Below, in pieces: positions 43,270 to 52,174 of a DNA stretch of 64,000 bases. Each line of letters begins with the position of its first letter. Within the stretch, counting starts at the first letter, position 1. The DNA is taken from NCBI GenBank assembly GCA_944389615.1, contig CALXNA010000002.1, positions 62,001-126,000 of the forward strand. The letters are read 5' to 3'. This stretch comes from an uncultured Anaerobiospirillum sp. (GTDB lineage Bacteria > Pseudomonadota > Gammaproteobacteria > Enterobacterales > Succinivibrionaceae). Under the pieces are notes generated by a model that made no database searches, was not told where the DNA came from, and was given only the letters and a program-made list of their open reading frames with translations. The position numbers and the translations under genes were made by a program.

Positions 43270-45357
43270 ATGTCAGCCACCGTTCACGGCTTTCAGACCG
43301 AAGTTACCAAGCTTTTAAACTTGCTTGCCAACTCTCTTTATTCCAATAAAGAGGTCTTCTTACGCGAGCTTATTTCCAACGCCTCCGATGCCATCGATAA
43401 GCTCCACTTCATGTCCTTGACCCAGCCTGAGCTCATCAAGGACGATCCTGAGTTCAAGATCCGCATCCGTGCTGACAAGGAATTAAAGACCTTAACCATC
43501 GAGGACAATGGTGTGGGTATGACCTTAGAGGAGGCCAATACTCACTTAGGCACCATCGCCAAGTCCGGCACCGAAGACTTCGTCAAGAAGCTGTCGGGCG
43601 ATCAGGCCAAGGATTCCCAGCTGATCGGTCAGTTCGGTGTGGGCTTCTACTCGGCCTTCATCGTCGCCGACCAAGTCGTAGTCATCTCGCGCTCGGCCAC
43701 CGCTAAGCCTGAGGAAGGCGTACGCTGGAGCTCCAACGGCAGCGGCACCTTCGAGTCTGAGAACATCACTGTCACCGAGCGTGGCACCAAGATCATCCTG
43801 CACTTAAAGGATGATGAGCTTTCGTTCTTAGAGCCTTGGACTTTACGTCAGGCCATCACCAAGTACTCTGACCACATCTCCGTTCCGGTCATGCTCTGGG
43901 ACGAGGTACCTGATGAGTCCGCCCAAGAGGAGCCAGCCAAGGACGAAGCTGAGTCCGAGGAGAGTCCGAAGGCTCCGAAGATGGTCTCCAAGTACGTTCA
44001 AATCAACGATGCCAAGGCCTTGTGGACGCGCCCGGCCAAGGAGATCAGCGAGGACGAGTACAAGAACTTCTACAAGCACGCCTTTGGCGACTACGTCGAC
44101 CCACTTTCGTGGTCGCACAATAAGGTTGAGGGCGAGCTCGAGTACACTTCCTTACTGTACCTGCCTAAGAACCTGAGCATGGAGATGCGCTACCGCGAGA
44201 ACAATCACGGCATCAAGCTCTATGTCCAGCGCGTCTTCATCATGGATGAAGACAACCAGTTCTTGCCTTCGTACCTGCGCTTTATCCGCGGCATCATCGA
44301 CACCAATGCTCTGCCATTGAACGTCAGCCGTGAACTGCTCCAAGAGAGCGCCGTCACCCGCAAGTTAAAGAGCGCCTTGACCAAGCGCAGCCTGAGCATG
44401 ATCGAGAAGTTAAGCTCCGATCAGGACAAGTACGCTCAGTTTGTCGCACAGTTCAACGACATCCTCAAGGAAGGTCTGTCCGATGATTACAAGAATCACG
44501 ACCAGATCTTGAAGCTGATCCGCTTTGCCTCGACCCACGACAGCGCCCCAGAGTGCCATGTCTCGCTGCAAGACTACGTCAGCCGCATGAAGGAGGGGCA
44601 AAAGAACATCTACTACCTGTGCGCTGACGACTACGACAAGGCCGTCAACTCTTCGTACCTTGAGCGTATGAAGTCCCGTGGCCTTGAGGTGCTGCTCTTA
44701 TGGAAGCAGCCAATCGATCCATGGATCTGCGGTTACTTGAACGAGTTCGACGGCAAGAAGTTCGTCTCGGTTATGTCCGATGACTTAGACTTAGGCGACC
44801 TCGAGAACGAGTCCGTCAAGCAAGAGCAAGAGCAGCTGCAAAAGGACAATGCCGACTTAATCGCGCACTTCAAGAGCGCCTTAAGCGACCAAGTCTTGGA
44901 CGTTAAGGTCTCCAATGACTTAACCCAGAGCCCAGCTTGCTTAGTCCGCTCGGCCAAGGATGGCTTCTTTAGCGAGCAGATGCGTCTGTTTGCCAAGATC
45001 CAAGGCAACGACCTGCCTGAGGAGAAGTACATCTTAGAGCTCAACCCAAGCCATGAGTTAGTTCAGAAGGCTCAGGCCCAAAGCGATGAGGCCGCCTTTA
45101 AGGACTACGCCGAGTTCATCTTCTTACAAGCTGAGCTCACCAACTTGGGCACCTTAAAGAACCCAGCCGCCTTTGCCACCTTGATGAACCGCATCGTCTT
45201 AGGCAAGGCCGGTCAAGGTGCTGCCCCTGAGGCTGCCCCTGAGGTTCCTGCCGAGGCCGCTCCAGCCGCCGAGGCCAAGAGCGAAGAAACGGTGCCAGTC
45301 GTGGACGCCGAGGTCATCCCTCCAGAGCACGGCTCCGATAGCGGCCTGAAGCTCTAA
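43270..45357 (+). CDS. htpG: Molecular chaperone HtpG (Hsp90)
   Basis: A 695-residue cytosolic ATP-dependent chaperone. The N-terminal nucleotide site has FLRELISNASDAIDKL (Glu33, Asn37), the EDNGVGM box near 80 and GQFGVGFYSAF near 120. The middle domain carries the catalytic-loop Arg in LPLNVSRELLQ. A charged linker (about 215-240, DESAQEEPAKDEAE) and an Ala/Glu/Pro-rich tail of about 40 residues make it longer than the 624-residue E. coli protein. Start at ATG 43270; AAGGGAG lies about 12 bases upstream. Confidence 0.96.
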   Translation: MSATVHGFQTEVTKLLNLLANSLYSNKEVFLRELISNASDAIDKLHFMSLTQPELIKDDPEFKIRIRADKELKTLTIEDNGVGMTLEEANTHLGTIAKSGTEDFVKKLSGDQAKDSQLIGQFGVGFYSAFIVADQVVVISRSATAKPEEGVRWSSNGSGTFESENITVTERGTKIILHLKDDELSFLEPWTLRQAITKYSDHISVPVMLWDEVPDESAQEEPAKDEAESEESPKAPKMVSKYVQINDAKALWTRPAKEISEDEYKNFYKHAFGDYVDPLSWSHNKVEGELEYTSLLYLPKNLSMEMRYRENNHGIKLYVQRVFIMDEDNQFLPSYLRFIRGIIDTNALPLNVSRELLQESAVTRKLKSALTKRSLSMIEKLSSDQDKYAQFVAQFNDILKEGLSDDYKNHDQILKLIRFASTHDSAPECHVSLQDYVSRMKEGQKNIYYLCADDYDKAVNSSYLERMKSRGLEVLLLWKQPIDPWICGYLNEFDGKKFVSVMSDDLDLGDLENESVKQEQEQLQKDNADLIAHFKSALSDQVLDVKVSNDLTQSPACLVRSAKDGFFSEQMRLFAKIQGNDLPEEKYILELNPSHELVQKAQAQSDEAAFKDYAEFIFLQAELTNLGTLKNPAAFATLMNRIVLGKAGQGAAPEAAPEVPAEAAPAAEAKSEETVPVVDAEVIPPEHGSDSGLKL

Positions 45358-45384
45358 TCACGCACTTGAGCGTAAGCTCATAAC

Positions 45385-45429
45385 GCCCTCAGGGCCCGAC
45401 CCCGCAACGGGAAGGGCCTTGAGGGCTTT
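45385..45429 (+). terminator. Terminator of htpG
   Basis: GCCCTC (45385-45390) pairs with GAGGGC (45421-45426), with an inner AGGGCC/GGCCTT, and is followed by TTT. Confidence 0.7.
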
Positions 45430-45436
45430 GTCGTCT

Positions 45437-45464
45437 TTGGTTAAAGGCGCGCCTCAGGTACAAT
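45437..45464 (+). promoter_or_regulatory. Promoter of the damaged locus
   Basis: TTGGTT (45437-45442), a 16-bp spacer and TACAAT (45459-45464). Downstream GGGGAGAG is followed by GTG at 45506, then AAT TAG, so translation would stop after two codons. Confidence 0.5.
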
Positions 45465-45484
45465 AGGGCAGTTCATACATTGAC

Positions 45485-45698
45485 CAGTCTTTGGGGAGAG
45501 TCACCGTGAATTAGCCAAATGAGCCTATATCCTGAGTTGGATGGGCCTCACTTGCGCAGGCCTGCCCGTCTGGTGGGCTGCCACTCGGGCCTGCCCGTAC
45601 GGTGAGCTGCCACTCGCGCAGGCCTGCCCGTCTGGTGGGCTGCCACTCGCGTAGTGGCTGCCACTATACTTAATTCCGACCACTCTCCCCAAAGACTG
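45485..45698. mobile_element. 214-bp segment with 17-bp perfect inverted ends
   Basis: CAGTCTTTGGGGAGAGT (45485-45501) and its exact reverse complement (45682-45698) bound 180 bp; partial complementarity continues inward (GAATTA on both arms). Three copies of a 29-bp unit beginning GGCCTGCCCGT lie inside at 45559, 45588 and 45621. There is no coding capacity. It could be a MITE-like insertion or an inverted duplication. No target-site duplication was identified. Confidence 0.45.
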
Positions 45699-46009
45699 AT
45701 ACGTGGCGCCTCTTTGCTCAGAACGGCTTTACGCTTTATAACTGGTACTTTGAGCCGCAGATCTTTGCTGCTTGGTTTTGGTTCTTTGCTTTAGTACAGC
45801 TGGTGAGCGAGGTCACCTTGCATCTGCTCACAACGCGCTGTGCCGCGCAGCAGGTCGACTTGGCTGCGCTGTACCGAGGCAAGCACAAAGACCGCAGCAA
45901 GCCATTGATCTGGGAGCAGATCGCGCAGGCGATGGGTGAGGAGTGGGCCCAGAGGTATGACCACAACTACATCACCAGCGTCTGGCAGCGCTACGGCAAG
46001 CTAAGTTAG
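45674..46009 (+). pseudogene. Remnant of a small unidentified gene
   Basis: After a TAA at 45671 the frame is open to TAG 46007 (111 codons) with coding-like content: WRLFAQNGFTLYNWYFEP, FAAWFWFFALVQLV, then CAAQQVDLAALYRGKHKDRS and a Trp/Tyr-rich end. A hydrophobic segment and a basic tail are visible. No ATG is present; GTG 45803 lacks a ribosome site. The GTG at 45506, with a promoter and Shine-Dalgarno, is in the same frame but is separated by three stops and the repeat segment, so the gene looks broken. The family is not recognised. Confidence 0.45.
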
Positions 46010-46067
46010 ACGCGCCGCGCCGAAAGGCGCAAGGCGGTGGGCCGCGGGGGCGGGCGCTCAGCGCGCC

Positions 46068-46979
46068 CTACGGCTCGCGCGAGTCGCGCGCGATAACCTG
46101 CTCTAAGTGCTTGTGCGCCTCTTGTTGCTGGCGCAGGAACGGCGCACTATCGGTTTGCTCCTTGCTCGTCACCGTCAGCTCACTGATCCCATGGGTCAGG
46201 GCGTAGGCTGACAGGCCTGGCTGCTTGGGGCGCGAAGTGGCGTTTTTGGGCGTGTTGCTCGGCTCTTTAGGCATCGGGCTGGTGCCGATCGGGATCGGGT
46301 CGCCTAAGAAGGTTGGCTGAGTGTTGAGGAAGTACACGTCCAAGATGCACTTAAGGCGGGCGAAGACCTCGCGCACGTACACGATGTAGTGGGCCCATTT
46401 GGAGCTGGGATCGCGCGCGTTAAAGCCAATGGCGTTCATGCCTTCGCGCTGGGCGATGAAGAGGGCGCGCTCGTTTTGAAACTCCTGTGAGATGATGGTG
46501 ACATTGCGCAGCATGAAGACCTTCGAGGCGCGCACGATCGAGTCGATGGTCGAGAAGCCAGCAAAGTCCGCGACGATACGCTCTTGAGGAATGCCCGCCT
46601 TAACCAAGGCCTTCATCATCTGACGCGGCTCATTGTACGAGGCGTGACGGTTGTCACCTGAGACTAAGACGTAGTCGATCTTCCCTTTGCGATAGAGCAG
46701 GCTCGCCGCCTGAATGCGGTTGACAAAGAAAGGATTGCGCTCGCCATCGGAGGTGAGCGATGAGGTGCCGAGAATGAGGCCCACTTCGTTGTAGGGGATC
46801 TCATTGACGCTATCGTAGGTGTCAAAGGCGAAGCTCGAGATGCGAAACAGAGCGAGCACCACGAAGATGACAAAGCAGATGATGCTCAGCAAGGCAAGGT
46901 AGCACAGGGAGTGGAAAAAGTTGCTAAACTCCCGCTCAAAGCCATTGGAGTTCTCGCTTTTGCGCTTGTTATGAGCCAC
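46068..46979 (-). CDS. sanA: SanA-family envelope protein (DUF218)
   Basis: A 303-residue inner-membrane protein with one N-terminal membrane helix (about 25-48) and a periplasmic DUF218 domain: YNEVGLILGTS, NPFFVNRIQAASLLYRKGKI, LVSGDN, YNEPRQMM, TIISQEFQNERALFIA and AIGFNARD. These match SanA, linked to envelope barrier function and vancomycin exclusion. A 70-residue C-terminal Pro/Gln-rich tail is extra. The start is GTG 46979 with GAGGGG upstream. It follows ybeD on the same strand. Confidence 0.85.
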   Translation of the reverse strand: MAHNKRKSENSNGFEREFSNFFHSLCYLALLSIICFVIFVVLALFRISSFAFDTYDSVNEIPYNEVGLILGTSSLTSDGERNPFFVNRIQAASLLYRKGKIDYVLVSGDNRHASYNEPRQMMKALVKAGIPQERIVADFAGFSTIDSIVRASKVFMLRNVTIISQEFQNERALFIAQREGMNAIGFNARDPSSKWAHYIVYVREVFARLKCILDVYFLNTQPTFLGDPIPIGTSPMPKEPSNTPKNATSRPKQPGLSAYALTHGISELTVTSKEQTDSAPFLRQQQEAHKHLEQVIARDSREP

Positions 46980-47005
46980 GCCGATCCCCTCTGATTGTTC
47001 TGCTC

Positions 47006-47287
47006 TTAGAGCACGTGCATGACAAAGTCGTACTGCGCGAGCTTGTCGTAGAGCTGCTCCATCTCCGCGGCCGACTTAAAGGTGATGCGCAGCTGATACG
47101 AGGTGTACTTGCCGTTGGCCGACTGACGCTGGCTGATGACGCCATCAATGCCGGTGGAGTCCGGCAAAATGCTATTGACGGTATCGATGAGACGCTCGGG
47201 CTGGCTCTCGTCGCTGAGTACCACGATGCGCATGTGCTGATCGCACGGAAAGTCGAGGACTTGGTCAAACTTGTGCTGAAGTTCCAT
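47006..47287 (-). CDS. ybeD: YbeD/DUF493 family protein
   Basis: A 93-residue ACT-like alpha/beta protein. The FDQVLDFPCDQHMRIV start, YTSYQLRITFKSAAEMEQLY and the DFVMHVL end match YbeD, a small protein conserved between dacA and lipB in gammaproteobacteria. Its function is unknown; a regulatory ACT-like fold is established for the family. GAGAGTGAG precedes the ATG. lipB and lipA, the usual next genes, are absent here and sanA takes their place. Confidence 0.85.
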   Translation of the reverse strand: MELQHKFDQVLDFPCDQHMRIVVLSDESQPERLIDTVNSILPDSTGIDGVISQRQSANGKYTSYQLRITFKSAAEMEQLYDKLAQYDFVMHVL

Positions 47288-47317
47288 ATCTCACTCTCTT
47301 AAAGCAGCCCGCAGAGG

Positions 47318-47403
47318 CGCAGGTTACGCCCCGCGAGGCGTAGGCCCCGTATTGCCGGGGCGCAGGTTACGCCCCGCGAGGCGTAGGCTCCGTATTGCCG
47401 GGG
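47318..47403. repeat. 43-bp tandem repeat, two copies
   Basis: Copies at 47318-47360 and 47361-47403 differ at one base; each contains the palindromic GCCCCGCGAGGCG and CCCGTATTGCCGGGG. The repeat fills the 162-bp gap between dacA and ybeD and could form hairpins in the mRNA. Confidence 0.8.
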
Positions 47404-47449
47404 CGCGGACTACGCCGCCTAGGCGGGCGCGGGCAGGGACTGCTTGGGT

Positions 47450-48769
47450 TTAGTTCATGATGCTCATGACGATCTTATCCCACAGACGGGAGAAGAAGGA
47501 TCCCTCGGCGACGTCATTGGTGGCCACCAATGGGTACTTGGCCAAGGTCTTGTCGTTGAGCTTAAACTCGATGACGCCTAACTGATCGCCCTTCTTGATC
47601 GGGGCGACGAAGGTCGATTGGGTCAGGGCGTAACTGATCTTAACGCTCTGCTGGGCCCCGCGCGGAATCATGATGCTGACCGGGGTGGCCACCGAAAGGT
47701 TGACCATGTCGACGTCGCCCATGCGTACCTCGCGCGTGAGTAGAGTCTTGCCTTGCTCAAATGGGCTGTACGACTCAAAGTATCTAAAGCCGTAGCCTAA
47801 CATCTGCTTGCAGAAGGCGGCGCGGTCGCTTTCACTCTTAGCGCCGATCAAGGCGGCGATGAGGCGCATATTGCCTTGCTGCGAGGAGGCGACCAAGTTG
47901 TAGCCCACCGCCGATAAGTGGCCGGTCTTGATGCCGTCCACGCTCATGGTCTTATCCCATAACAGCTGGTTGCGGTTGTACTGCTTGATGCCGTTGAAGG
48001 TAAACTCCTTTTGCGAGTAGAGCTGGTACTCCTCGGGCAGGTCGCGGATTAAGGCGCGGCCGAGCAGCGCCATGTCGTAGGCCGAGGAGTAATTGTTCTC
48101 GTCAAAGAGGCCATGGACGTTGGCAAAGTGGGTATCGTTTAAGCCCAGTTGCTTGGCGTAGGTGTTCATGACCGAGACAAAGCCTTCCTCAGAGCCTGCG
48201 AGGACAAAGGCCATGGCGACGCAAGCATCGTTACCGGACTGAATTACGATGCCCTTGTTGAGGTCGGAGACCTTAACCTTCTTGCCCACCTCGATGAACA
48301 TCTTCGAGGAGTCAGAGAAGACCTCGTTTTTGGCCCATGCGTCCTCAGGGACGGTGACATAGCTGTTGGGGTCTAAGCGCCCGGCCTTGATCTCCATGCC
48401 GATGACGTAGGAGGTCATCATCTTGGTGAGCGAAGCCGGCCAAATGCGCTTGTGCTGGTTCTGTTCAAACAAGACCTGCCCGGTGGCATAGTCCATCAAG
48501 ACCCACGACTCGGCGTTAAAGCTCGGGGCCTCCGGGATGATGATCGGCGCGACCGGCGCCTTGGCGGCATTGAGCGCAGCATCGGTGGTTGGTGGCAGCG
48601 TCATGCCATTTTGCTGTTGGGCACGGACGGCGGCGAATGGATCTGGGATAGCTTCCTCGGCACTGACCGCGCAGGTGAGCAAGGTTGAGCCTAAAACCAG
48701 AGCTGTGAGCAGGGAGCGCAGCTTGCGCCCGTGCGTGCTTGCAGCCATGTGAGCCATATTAACCGCCAT
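47450..48769 (-). CDS. dacA: D-alanyl-D-alanine carboxypeptidase (PBP5/6 type)
   Basis: A 439-residue exported penicillin-binding protein trimming peptidoglycan pentapeptides. The signal peptide spans about 1-37. Active-site motifs are SLTK (Ser113-Lys116), SGN (178-180) and KTG (281-283). The C-terminal beta domain ends with the amphipathic helix FFSRLWDKIVMSIMN that anchors PBP5 to the inner membrane. A 40-residue Ala/Pro stretch separates the signal from the enzyme. AGGA precedes the ATG. It follows rlpA and precedes ybeD, the standard order. Confidence 0.95.
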   Translation of the reverse strand: MAVNMAHMAASTHGRKLRSLLTALVLGSTLLTCAVSAEEAIPDPFAAVRAQQQNGMTLPPTTDAALNAAKAPVAPIIIPEAPSFNAESWVLMDYATGQVLFEQNQHKRIWPASLTKMMTSYVIGMEIKAGRLDPNSYVTVPEDAWAKNEVFSDSSKMFIEVGKKVKVSDLNKGIVIQSGNDACVAMAFVLAGSEEGFVSVMNTYAKQLGLNDTHFANVHGLFDENNYSSAYDMALLGRALIRDLPEEYQLYSQKEFTFNGIKQYNRNQLLWDKTMSVDGIKTGHLSAVGYNLVASSQQGNMRLIAALIGAKSESDRAAFCKQMLGYGFRYFESYSPFEQGKTLLTREVRMGDVDMVNLSVATPVSIMIPRGAQQSVKISYALTQSTFVAPIKKGDQLGVIEFKLNDKTLAKYPLVATNDVAEGSFFSRLWDKIVMSIMN

Positions 48770-48881
48770 TTATGATCATCCTCCAAGAACACAGGGAGAG
48801 AGGGAAAAGGTTGGAAGTTAGAGTGCGCGCCCGCCCCAAAGTTCCACCCTTGGTGCGCTCCAAGGGGCTTGGGGCAGGCGG

Positions 48882-48943
48882 CTGGGCCTGCGCCCGTCCG
48901 GGCGGCGCTTGCCTGGGTCTGCGCCCGTCCGGACGGCGCTTGC
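48882..48943. repeat. 31-bp tandem repeat, two copies
   Basis: Units at 48882-48912 and 48913-48943 differ at two positions and share TGCGCCCGTCCGG and CGGCGCTTGC. They lie in the spacer between rlpA and dacA. Confidence 0.75.
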
Positions 48944-48978
48944 CCGACCCAGCGGGACTGCCCGGGCGGCGCCTAGGC

Positions 48979-50181
48979 CTAAGGAATGCGCTTGATAAAG
49001 GAGTCCGGGTAGCCCAACTGCTTCATGTACTCTAAGGACGTGGCTACATCCTTCTCCGGAATAGGTCCAATGCGCACGCGATAGAGCCCTTCTTCGGAGA
49101 CCACGATAATCGGGTACGGGGTCTTATTCTTCAGCTGGGCTTGGATGCGCGCGGCGCGCGCTTGCGAAGTCGAGCTAAAGAACTGGACGTAGGCCTGACC
49201 TGACTCTGCTGCCGTTGGCGTGGCGTAGCTGACCGTGTAGTTGGTGCTCGTCAGATTGGTGCTCGTCATGATGTTCGTGCTGCTTGAGCTGCTGAGCGTG
49301 CTCGCGCTCTTAGCGCTGCTGCTTGAGTCATCACTCAGGGCCTCACCGACCTGCCCTAAGAGGTAGAGCCCGGCGACACCCGCGGCAATCTTCGATTGGG
49401 GGGTCGGCTCCCCGCCATTTTTCACCTCGGAGATGTACTGGCCTAAGTTGGAGAGGTGATTTTGGGTGGTGGAGCTGGTGTTGTTAGTGATGATCGAAGA
49501 GATCACGCCTTGGGCGATGTTTTGGCCTGGCTCATCAGTGTTAGCGATGTTGCCCGTGCCTGAGCGCATGTCGATGAGCTCAAGCTTGACCTTGGCCGTG
49601 CCCTTGCCCGTCATGTTGAGGGCCTTGGCGGCGCCTTCGGACAGATCAATGATGCGGCTTTCATGGAACGGGCCACGGTCATTGACGCGCACGATGACGG
49701 CGCGGCCGTTCTCGAGGTTGGTGACCTTGAGGTAGGAAGGCAGCGGCAGGTTCTTGTGCGCGGCGCTATAGCCCTTTTGGTTGTAGGTTTCGCCGTTGGA
49801 GGTCTTATTGCCGTGGAAGCCTGGGCCATACCACGAGGCGGTGCCGATCTCTTGGTAGGAGTGGCAGTTAGTCCACACCATATAGTTTTGGCCTAGGACG
49901 GTGTAGTCTTTGTTGCCACCGCGCGAGAGCGGCTCGTACTTAGGGGTGGCACCGCCGACGCCGTTGATGTTGACCGCATCGGTCTGCGGGTACGGGCGAG
50001 TCTTGTTCGGGCCCGTGCCGTAGGTGTAGCCGTCACCGGCGTTGGCGCCATGGGTGGTGGTGGCAATCTCCGGGATATTGCTTTGGCAGCCGTTTAAGAC
50101 TAAGGCCGCAGCACTAAGCAGCACCACGCCTAAGGCTAGCTTCGTCTTGAAATGCCCGCACTGAGTGTGCTTGGTTTTCAT
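48979..50181 (-). CDS. rlpA: Septal-ring lytic transglycosylase RlpA-type lipoprotein
   Basis: A 400-residue outer-membrane lipoprotein with lipobox LNGC (Cys32). The double-psi barrel catalytic domain (about 105-210) shows GTASWYGPGFHGNKTSNGE, then VRVNDRGPF and RIIDLSEGAAKAL. A Ser/Thr-rich linker (about 255-320) leads to a C-terminal SPOR domain (VQFFSSTSQARAARIQAQL...) that binds denuded septal glycan. Start at ATG 50181 with GGGGGAG; a longer frame opens at 50208. It lies in the mltB-rlpA-dacA order of the cell-wall cluster. Confidence 0.93.
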   Translation of the reverse strand: MKTKHTQCGHFKTKLALGVVLLSAAALVLNGCQSNIPEIATTTHGANAGDGYTYGTGPNKTRPYPQTDAVNINGVGGATPKYEPLSRGGNKDYTVLGQNYMVWTNCHSYQEIGTASWYGPGFHGNKTSNGETYNQKGYSAAHKNLPLPSYLKVTNLENGRAVIVRVNDRGPFHESRIIDLSEGAAKALNMTGKGTAKVKLELIDMRSGTGNIANTDEPGQNIAQGVISSIITNNTSSTTQNHLSNLGQYISEVKNGGEPTPQSKIAAGVAGLYLLGQVGEALSDDSSSSAKSASTLSSSSSTNIMTSTNLTSTNYTVSYATPTAAESGQAYVQFFSSTSQARAARIQAQLKNKTPYPIIVVSEEGLYRVRIGPIPEKDVATSLEYMKQLGYPDSFIKRIP

Positions 50182-50241
50182 CACTCCCCCCCAACAACCT
50201 TGACTCAATCTCCAGTATAAGACCCATCCCTTAGGGCATGA

Positions 50242-50425
50242 TTAGAGCCCCAAGACCTCAGCCTCCAGCTTATGCGTTTGGTCAGTGCGCGCCTTGCGCT
50301 CCATCGCATCGAGCAGCTGCTCCTCGCGGCTAGGTGGCGCAAGGAGCTGCGCTTCCAGCGCGTCGCTTGCGCTCTTACCTGCGCTGCTGTTGCCGCTGCT
50401 ATTGGCAGCGAGGCTAGGGATTTTT
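50242..50425 (-). pseudogene. Coding-like -1-frame extension of mltB
   Basis: Just before its stop, mltB contains a run of five A residues (minus strand; 50421-50425). In the -1 frame the sequence stays open for about 60 further codons to TAA 50242-50244, with typical codon choice and content (ASDALEAQLLAPPSREEQLL, then DAMERKARTDQTHKLEAEVL). This suggests a frameshifted or programmed C-terminal tail rather than random spacer. Confidence 0.5.
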
Positions 50426-51469
50426 CCCGGGCAGCGCAGCGCCCGAGCGCTGCTTGGCGGCGTAGTAGCCTTGGGCAATGGCTTCGGAGAGCTCAAAGAC
50501 GGCGCGGGCGTAGAGCGGGCTCTTATTGTACTTGGTGATGGTGTTGAAGTTGTTGAGGCCGACTTGGTAGTCGTAGCTGCCATCCTCCAGCTCAAAGGAG
50601 TAGAGGCGAATGTTTTGGGCGCGCGATAAGTTGACCTTGGTCGAGACGCCCGCGGCTACCAATTCTGCTGGGGTGAGCTGCCACTCCTTTTGCATCAGGG
50701 CTTTGAGGGTACTCTCCGACACCCCGGCGACATGAGCCGGATAGAGCACACCGCCGCCAAAGATCCAGCCGTGGCCTTTGAAGTAGTTGGCCACTGAGCC
50801 GACGGCATCAGTGCTATTGGTGAAGAGGTTGACGTGTTGGTCACCATCGAAGTCAATGGCGTAGTTGAGGTAGGACGATGGCATGAACTGGCCCATGCCC
50901 ATGGCACCGGCGTAGGAGCCCTTGACCGAGGTCAGCTCCCAGCCTTCGCGCGTGGCGAGCTTGACGTAGTTGGCAAACTCCTTGGAGAAGTAGTCAGCGC
51001 GCTTGGGATAGTGGAAGCCTAAGGTGTAGAGCGCATCTAAGACCTTCCACGTGCCCATGTTTTGGCCATAGAACGTCTCCACGCCGATGATGGCGCAGAT
51101 GATCTCCGGGGCCACGCCCAGCTCTTCTTGGGCGCGTAGGAGATCGTTTTCGTGGGCAAGATAGAAGTCGATGCCGCCTTGGATGCGCTTGTCGGTGATA
51201 AAGAGCTTGCGGTACATATACCATGGCTTACCCTCGTACGGGCGATTCATGGCATCGATGATCTTCTGCTGGTAGGTCGCTTGGGTAATGGCGCGATCGA
51301 GCAGGACGCTATCGATCTGTGCGTATTGGGCCAGCTCAATGATGTCGATCTCAGCGCCGCTGGCGGCCGTGGCCGTGGGGCTGTGAGCTGTAAGAGCCAA
51401 GGCACCTGCGAGCAGCAGTGCCGATCCGCACCACGATAACGATGAAGTCAGTTTGTTAAGCTTAGACAT
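50414..51469 (-). CDS. mltB: Membrane-bound lytic murein transglycosylase B-like protein
   Basis: A 351-residue exported transglycosylase. A hydrophobic signal (about 8-35, ending TATA/AS) has no lipobox Cys at the cleavage site, so it may be soluble in the periplasm. IGVETFYGQNMGTWKVLDAL contains the catalytic Glu, and SYAGAMGMGQFMPSSY and VGSVANYFKGHGW are MltB-type motifs. The core ends NTITKYNKSPLYARAVFEL as in MltB. ATG 51469 has only a weak ribosome site; GTG 51487 is an alternative. The frame closes at 50414, where a frameshift is suspected. Confidence 0.9.
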   Translation of the reverse strand: MSKLNKLTSSLSWCGSALLLAGALALTAHSPTATAASGAEIDIIELAQYAQIDSVLLDRAITQATYQQKIIDAMNRPYEGKPWYMYRKLFITDKRIQGGIDFYLAHENDLLRAQEELGVAPEIICAIIGVETFYGQNMGTWKVLDALYTLGFHYPKRADYFSKEFANYVKLATREGWELTSVKGSYAGAMGMGQFMPSSYLNYAIDFDGDQHVNLFTNSTDAVGSVANYFKGHGWIFGGGVLYPAHVAGVSESTLKALMQKEWQLTPAELVAAGVSTKVNLSRAQNIRLYSFELEDGSYDYQVGLNNFNTITKYNKSPLYARAVFELSEAIAQGYYAAKQRSGAALPGKNP

Positions 51470-51551
51470 ATGCTCATCCGCGACCAAAAAAACAAGCTCT
51501 CGCCCTCACACGACAGCCAAAATCGTCCTTAGGATAGCACAAAGCCCCCCG

Positions 51552-52163
51552 TTACTTAAGCGCTTTTTGGGGCAGAAAGCAGCGCGGCATGCCCTCATGC
51601 GGGGCAATGAGCTTCTCCATGAAGACCATGTCGAAGAATTGGTCAAACTTGAAGCCGCATTGGCTGAAGACGCCGACCAAGCGAAAGCCCAGATGGTGGT
51701 GAAAGCGTACGCTATCCCAGCTGATGTAGGGGTAGTGGTTAGTGTCGCTTAAGGCGCGCGTCAGCAACTCCTCATTGGAGATTATGGGCGTGACTTTTGG
51801 GGTGGCAATGCAGGCGTAGAGGTTGGCATAGCCCTGCGCTTGGAGCTCGCGCTCTAAGGCCGTATAGAGGGCCCGGCCAATGCCGTGGCGCTTGGCGGTC
51901 GGGGCTAAGTAAATGGTGAGCTCGACGCTGTGGCGGTAGGCGGTGCGTGAGGCAAAGGGCTGGGCGTAGGCATAGCCTAAGATGGTGTCCTGCTCCACCG
52001 CTACGAGGTAAGGCAGGCCGTGCAGCTTTGCCATCCGCGCAGTCATCTCAGCGACCGACGGGGGCTGGTCTTCAAAGCTCACCGCCGTGTGGGTCACATA
52101 GTGATCGTAGATTGCGGTGATGGCAGGGATATCTTGGTCGGTCGCGGCTCTGAGCTCCAACAT
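51552..52163 (-). CDS. GNAT-family N-acetyltransferase (PAT/MnaT-like)
   Basis: A 203-residue acetyl-CoA-dependent transferase. MLELRAATDQDIPAITAIYD and TAVSFEDQPPSVAEM match phosphinothricin/methionine-analogue acetyltransferases. Motif A is KRHGIGRALY (about 93-102), and the HLGFRLVGVFSQCGFKF end is typical. An insertion around 120-145 (TPKVTPIISNEELLTRAL) lengthens it relative to the usual 170-180 residues. It starts 11 bp after rodA and is probably in the same transcript. The substrate is not determined. Confidence 0.85.
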   Translation of the reverse strand: MLELRAATDQDIPAITAIYDHYVTHTAVSFEDQPPSVAEMTARMAKLHGLPYLVAVEQDTILGYAYAQPFASRTAYRHSVELTIYLAPTAKRHGIGRALYTALERELQAQGYANLYACIATPKVTPIISNEELLTRALSDTNHYPYISWDSVRFHHHLGFRLVGVFSQCGFKFDQFFDMVFMEKLIAPHEGMPRCFLPQKALK

Positions 52164-52174
52164 ATCAGCTCACT

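Noticed and set aside
45559..45649. CRISPR-like repeats
   Set aside because: Three 29-bp units lie directly adjacent or 4 bp apart without unique spacers of constant length, and no cas genes are present.
46068..46979. Vancomycin resistance gene
   Set aside because: SanA is an intrinsic envelope protein family, not an acquired resistance determinant.
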